DNA of 64,000 nucleotides from an uncultured Clostridia bacterium (GTDB lineage Bacteria > Bacillota > Clostridia > Oscillospirales > Acutalibacteraceae). The stretch covers positions 1 to 64,000 of the forward strand of contig CANPXF010000006.1 of NCBI GenBank assembly GCA_947585745.1. Direction: 5' to 3'. Both the position numbers and the translations under genes were made by a program. Shown here piece after piece: positions 61,337 to 64,000 of this stretch. Position 1 is the first letter of the stretch. Each line of letters opens with the position of its first letter. Below the pieces are notes generated by a model, which saw only the letters and a list, made by a program, of their open reading frames with translations, was not told where the DNA came from and searched no databases.

Positions 61337-63682
61337 ATGAAATTAAAGGAAATGGCGGTCGGCGAACACGCAAGGATTGAGAGCGTAGGCGGAAAAGGCG
61401 CTTTACGACAGCATTTACTCGATATGGGAGTTATCCCGGGCAGTGAGGTAACGCTTATTAAATATGCCCCTATGGGCGACCCTATGGAAATTAGGATACA
61501 CGATTACGAGCTGACTCTGCGTCTGGAAGACGCGCAGAAAATTACCGTAAAGCATATTGATAAATTGGTTTCTGCAAACAAACCAGATAAAGCGAAAAGA
61601 AAAACCGAGCATTTGGGATTGGGAGAGGAAGGAAGATTTCACCAAAAGGGCGACGGCAACCCCCTGCCCGACAACGCTGAATTAAGCTTTGCGTTAGCAG
61701 GCAATCAAAACAGCGGTAAAACAACGCTTTTTAATCAGCTTACAGGTTCAAATCAGAGAATAGGAAATTTCCCAGGCGTTACGGTCGACCGTAAGGACGG
61801 AGTTATAAAGGAATATCCAAACACCTTGGTTACGGATTTGCCCGGTATATACTCAATGTCGCCGTATTCAAGCGAGGAGCTTGTATCGCGTAATTTTATC
61901 TTGGACGAAAAGCCAAAGGCGATAATCAACATAGTTGACGCTACCAATATTGAGCGCAACCTTTATCTTACAATGCAGCTTTTGGAGCTTGGTATTCCCG
62001 TTGTTGTCGCGCTGAATATGATGGATGAGCTTACAGGCAACGGCGGTTACATAGACGTAAACCTTATGGAGGAGCTTCTCGGGGTCCCAACGGTTCCCAT
62101 TTCTGCCGCAAAAAACGAGGGAATTGACGAGCTTGTAAAGCACGCGGTTCATATTGCGCACTACCAGGAAATCCCTCTGAAACAGGATTTTTGTGATAAC
62201 AGCTACCACGGCGGAGCCGTACACCGATGTCTGCACGCGGTCTGCCACCTTATTGAGGACCACGCTGAAAAAGCGAATATCCCTGTGCGTTTTGCCACCA
62301 CGAAAATAGTCGAGGGCGACAGTCTTATTCTTGAAAAGCTTAACCTTGACGCCAATGAAAAGGAAATGCTTGAACATATTATTGTTCAGATGGAAAACGA
62401 ACGCGGTCTTGACCGAAGCGCCGCAATCGCTGATATGCGTTTTTCCTTTATTAAAAAGGTTACCGACGCCTGCGTAAAAAAAGCTAAAAAAAGCAAAGAA
62501 TATATAAGAAGTCAGAAAATCGACAAAATTCTCACGGGAAAATACACGGCCATTCCCACATTTATCTTAATTATGGCGTCGGTATTTTATCTTACTTTTA
62601 ATGTTATCGGCGCATTTCTTCAGGATTTGCTGTCACTCGGAATTGACAGCGTTACAGGCCTGCTTGATAACGCGCTTACAAGCTGGAATGTAAACGAAGT
62701 CATACACGGACTTGTAATAGAAGGAATATGCGAGGGAGTCGGGAGCGTACTCAGCTTTCTTCCTGTTATAGTTACCCTGTTTTTCTTTTTATCAATTCTT
62801 GAAGACAGCGGTTATACCGCGAGAATTGCATTTTTTATGGATAAGCTGATACGCAAAATCGGACTTTCGGGACGAAGTATTGTTCCTATGCTGATAGGTT
62901 TCGGATGTACCGTTCCCGCAGTTATGTCAACGAGGACTCTTCCCAGCGAACGTGACAGAAAAATGACCATACTTCTCACGCCGTTTATGAGTTGTACGGC
63001 AAAGCTTCCGATTTACGCTTTCTTTGTCAGCGCTTTCTTTCCCAAACACGGCGGACTTATAATGACAGGCTTATATCTGCTCGGGATAGCCGTGGGTATA
63101 CTTGTAGCGTTATTATTCAGACATACACTTTTCAGAGGCGAGGCAGTTCCGTTTGTTATGGAGCTACCGAACTACCGTATGCCGAGGCCCCGCAATGTAG
63201 GACAGCTTTTATGGGAAAAAGCGAAGGATTTTCTACAGCGGGCTTTTACCATTATTTTAATAGCTACAATAGTGGTATGGTTTTTACAAAGCTTTGACAT
63301 ACATTTCAATCTTGTATCAAATCCAGAAAACAGTATCCTTGCTCAAATTGCGGGATTATTAGCTCCGATTTTCGCTCCAATCGGACTTGGAGATTGGAGA
63401 ATATGCACATCGCTCATCAGCGGATTTATGGCAAAAGAAAGCGTTGTTTCCGTGCTGAATGTGCTGTACGGCTCGGGCGGAGTAACTCAAATGATGAGCG
63501 CCCTGTCAGCCGCGTGCCTGCTCGTTTTCAGCCTTTTATACACACCGTGCGTAGCGGCAATTGCCTCTATAAGGCGGGAGCTCGGAAGAAAAATTGCGCT
63601 CGGCGTTGTTGTATGGCAATGCTTTGTGGCTTGGTTTGTTGCATTATTGATGCACATTATCGGAATACTTATGGGGTTATAA
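61337..63682 (+). CDS. feoB: FeoA-FeoB fusion, ferrous iron transporter
   Basis: The 781-residue protein starts with a FeoA-type SH3-like domain (residues 1-75), joined by a short linker to the FeoB G domain with G1 GNQNSGKT (122-129), the GNFPGVTVD switch and DLPGIYSMSPY as G3. The C-terminal half has the FeoB transmembrane helices with Gate motifs FGCTVPAVMSTR and PFMSCTAKLPIY. It imports ferrous iron under anaerobic conditions. A small Cys-rich protein gene follows. FeoA and FeoB are usually separate, so the fusion saves one gene. RBS is GGGAG before the ATG. Confidence 0.95.
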   Translation: MKLKEMAVGEHARIESVGGKGALRQHLLDMGVIPGSEVTLIKYAPMGDPMEIRIHDYELTLRLEDAQKITVKHIDKLVSANKPDKAKRKTEHLGLGEEGRFHQKGDGNPLPDNAELSFALAGNQNSGKTTLFNQLTGSNQRIGNFPGVTVDRKDGVIKEYPNTLVTDLPGIYSMSPYSSEELVSRNFILDEKPKAIINIVDATNIERNLYLTMQLLELGIPVVVALNMMDELTGNGGYIDVNLMEELLGVPTVPISAAKNEGIDELVKHAVHIAHYQEIPLKQDFCDNSYHGGAVHRCLHAVCHLIEDHAEKANIPVRFATTKIVEGDSLILEKLNLDANEKEMLEHIIVQMENERGLDRSAAIADMRFSFIKKVTDACVKKAKKSKEYIRSQKIDKILTGKYTAIPTFILIMASVFYLTFNVIGAFLQDLLSLGIDSVTGLLDNALTSWNVNEVIHGLVIEGICEGVGSVLSFLPVIVTLFFFLSILEDSGYTARIAFFMDKLIRKIGLSGRSIVPMLIGFGCTVPAVMSTRTLPSERDRKMTILLTPFMSCTAKLPIYAFFVSAFFPKHGGLIMTGLYLLGIAVGILVALLFRHTLFRGEAVPFVMELPNYRMPRPRNVGQLLWEKAKDFLQRAFTIILIATIVVWFLQSFDIHFNLVSNPENSILAQIAGLLAPIFAPIGLGDWRICTSLISGFMAKESVVSVLNVLYGSGGVTQMMSALSAACLLVFSLLYTPCVAAIASIRRELGRKIALGVVVWQCFVAWFVALLMHIIGILMGL

Positions 63683-63683
63683 T

Positions 63684-63848
63684 ATGAACTTTGCTGATAT
63701 ATTATTAATAACCGCAATCGCGATTGCCGTTTTTCTCGCAATAAGAAAAATAGTTAAAAACCGCGCAAACGACAAAAACTGCTGTGGCGAGTGCTTTAAC
63801 TGTCCTAAGAATTGCGAAAATACGAAAACAAACGATAAATTCTTATAA
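63684..63848 (+). CDS. FeoB-associated Cys-rich membrane protein
   Basis: This 54-residue protein starts one base after the feoB stop. It has one transmembrane helix (ADILLITAIAIAVFLAI), a basic stretch KIVKNRAN and a cysteine cluster CCGECFNCPKNC. This is the layout of the small FeoB-associated protein family, thought to help the transporter, perhaps by handling iron. Function is not proven. Confidence 0.88.
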   Translation: MNFADILLITAIAIAVFLAIRKIVKNRANDKNCCGECFNCPKNCENTKTNDKFL

Positions 63849-63872
63849 TATTACAAAAAATATACAAAAGAT

Positions 63873-63913
63873 AAAGCCGATAAGTTTTGATATTTACAAA
63901 ACTTATCGGCTTT
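63873..63913. terminator. Bidirectional terminator after feo operon
   Basis: A 17-base perfect stem (aaagccgataagttttg / caaaacttatcggcttt) with T runs on both sides ends feo and the converging gene at the right edge. Confidence 0.92.
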
Positions 63914-63916
63914 TTA

Positions 63917-64000
63917 TTAAATTTTCTCTTTCTTTTTTTGCGTATTGGCAATTTTAAGCAAGGCGGGAATAAGCAATCCTCCCACACCGTTGCCTATTAT
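63917..64000 (-). CDS. 3' end of a membrane protein gene (partial)
   Basis: The last 27 residues of a minus-strand gene are visible: a small/hydrophobic stretch IIGNGVGGLLIPALLKIA and a basic tail TQKKKEKI before TAA. This fits the C-terminus of an integral membrane protein, possibly a transporter component, but the family cannot be named from so little. Confidence 0.6.
   Translation of the reverse strand: MIGNGVGGLLIPALLKIANTQKKKEKI

Overview
The window reads as a chromosomal segment of an AT-rich, spore-forming Firmicute of the class Clostridia, most likely a gut Ruminococcus/Oscillospiraceae-type organism. The pointers are a cotJABC spore-coat operon, a secreted enzyme carrying a type I dockerin and starch-binding-like modules, a FeoA-FeoB fusion, and SigA-type promoters with clean TTGACA/TATAAT elements. 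The species cannot be named from sequence alone.

Layout. 0-2.9 kb: an HtrA-type membrane serine protease (minus) and cotJA-cotJB-cotJC (plus). 3.0-8.2 kb: a secreted dockerin metallophosphoesterase, a MUG-type DNA glycosylase, a VanZ-like protein and an NTP_transf_5 protein. 8.3-47.1 kb: one very long minus-strand surface-polysaccharide locus, read from a strong promoter at 47043-47071. It encodes a PglC/WbaP-type initiating transferase, at least seven glycosyltransferases, a Wzx flippase, a candidate Wzy, and routes to several activated precursors: UDP-2,3-diacetamido-glucuronate (wbpA/B/D/E type), dTDP-4-amino-4,6-dideoxyhexoses (rfbA, rfbB and two C4 aminotransferases), a CDP-6-deoxyhexose (rfbF, rfbG, epimerase, reductase), UDP-galactofuranose (glf), and a CDP-activated phospho-substituent (TagD-Gfo fusion, PhnW-like aminotransferase, two LicD proteins). 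47.2-52.7 kb: a second minus-strand operon (SDR, ACP, AMP ligase, acetyltransferase, LuxE-like, LuxC-like). 53-57 kb: a DUF6514-like gene, a three-gene fumarate reductase/succinate dehydrogenase operon and a patatin-like lipase. 57.3-60.5 kb: a two-component system with a four-repeat PepSY protein. 60.7-61.2 kb: tRNA-Ser(UGA), tRNA-Ser(GCU), tRNA-Arg(CCU). 61.3-63.9 kb: feoAB fusion and a Cys-rich small protein. The right edge cuts a minus-strand membrane-protein gene.

The most striking observation is that four decoration genes of the polysaccharide locus are frameshifted exactly at simple sequence repeats: two membrane O-acyltransferases at (TA)n tracts of 21 and 17 nt, a GNAT acetyltransferase at a (TA)5 tract, and a polysaccharide-deacetylase-like gene at a G7 tract. 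In each case the lost C-terminal part is intact in another frame, and removing one repeat unit restores a full-length protein. A fifth gene (wbpD type) ends in a G9 tract whose length sets where it stops and whether its stop overlaps the start of the next gene. Together these look like a cluster of slipped-strand contingency (phase-variation) loci controlling glycan decoration, all OFF in this sequence. A second structural point is a decayed copy of the 3' end of rfbB between two paralogous glycosyltransferase genes, a scar of cassette duplication or exchange.

The glycan genes appear to work as a Wzx/Wzy-type pathway: a sugar phosphate is placed on undecaprenyl phosphate, extended, decorated (acyl, phospho, amide), flipped and polymerised. 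No Wzz/kinase or final ligase gene is in the window.
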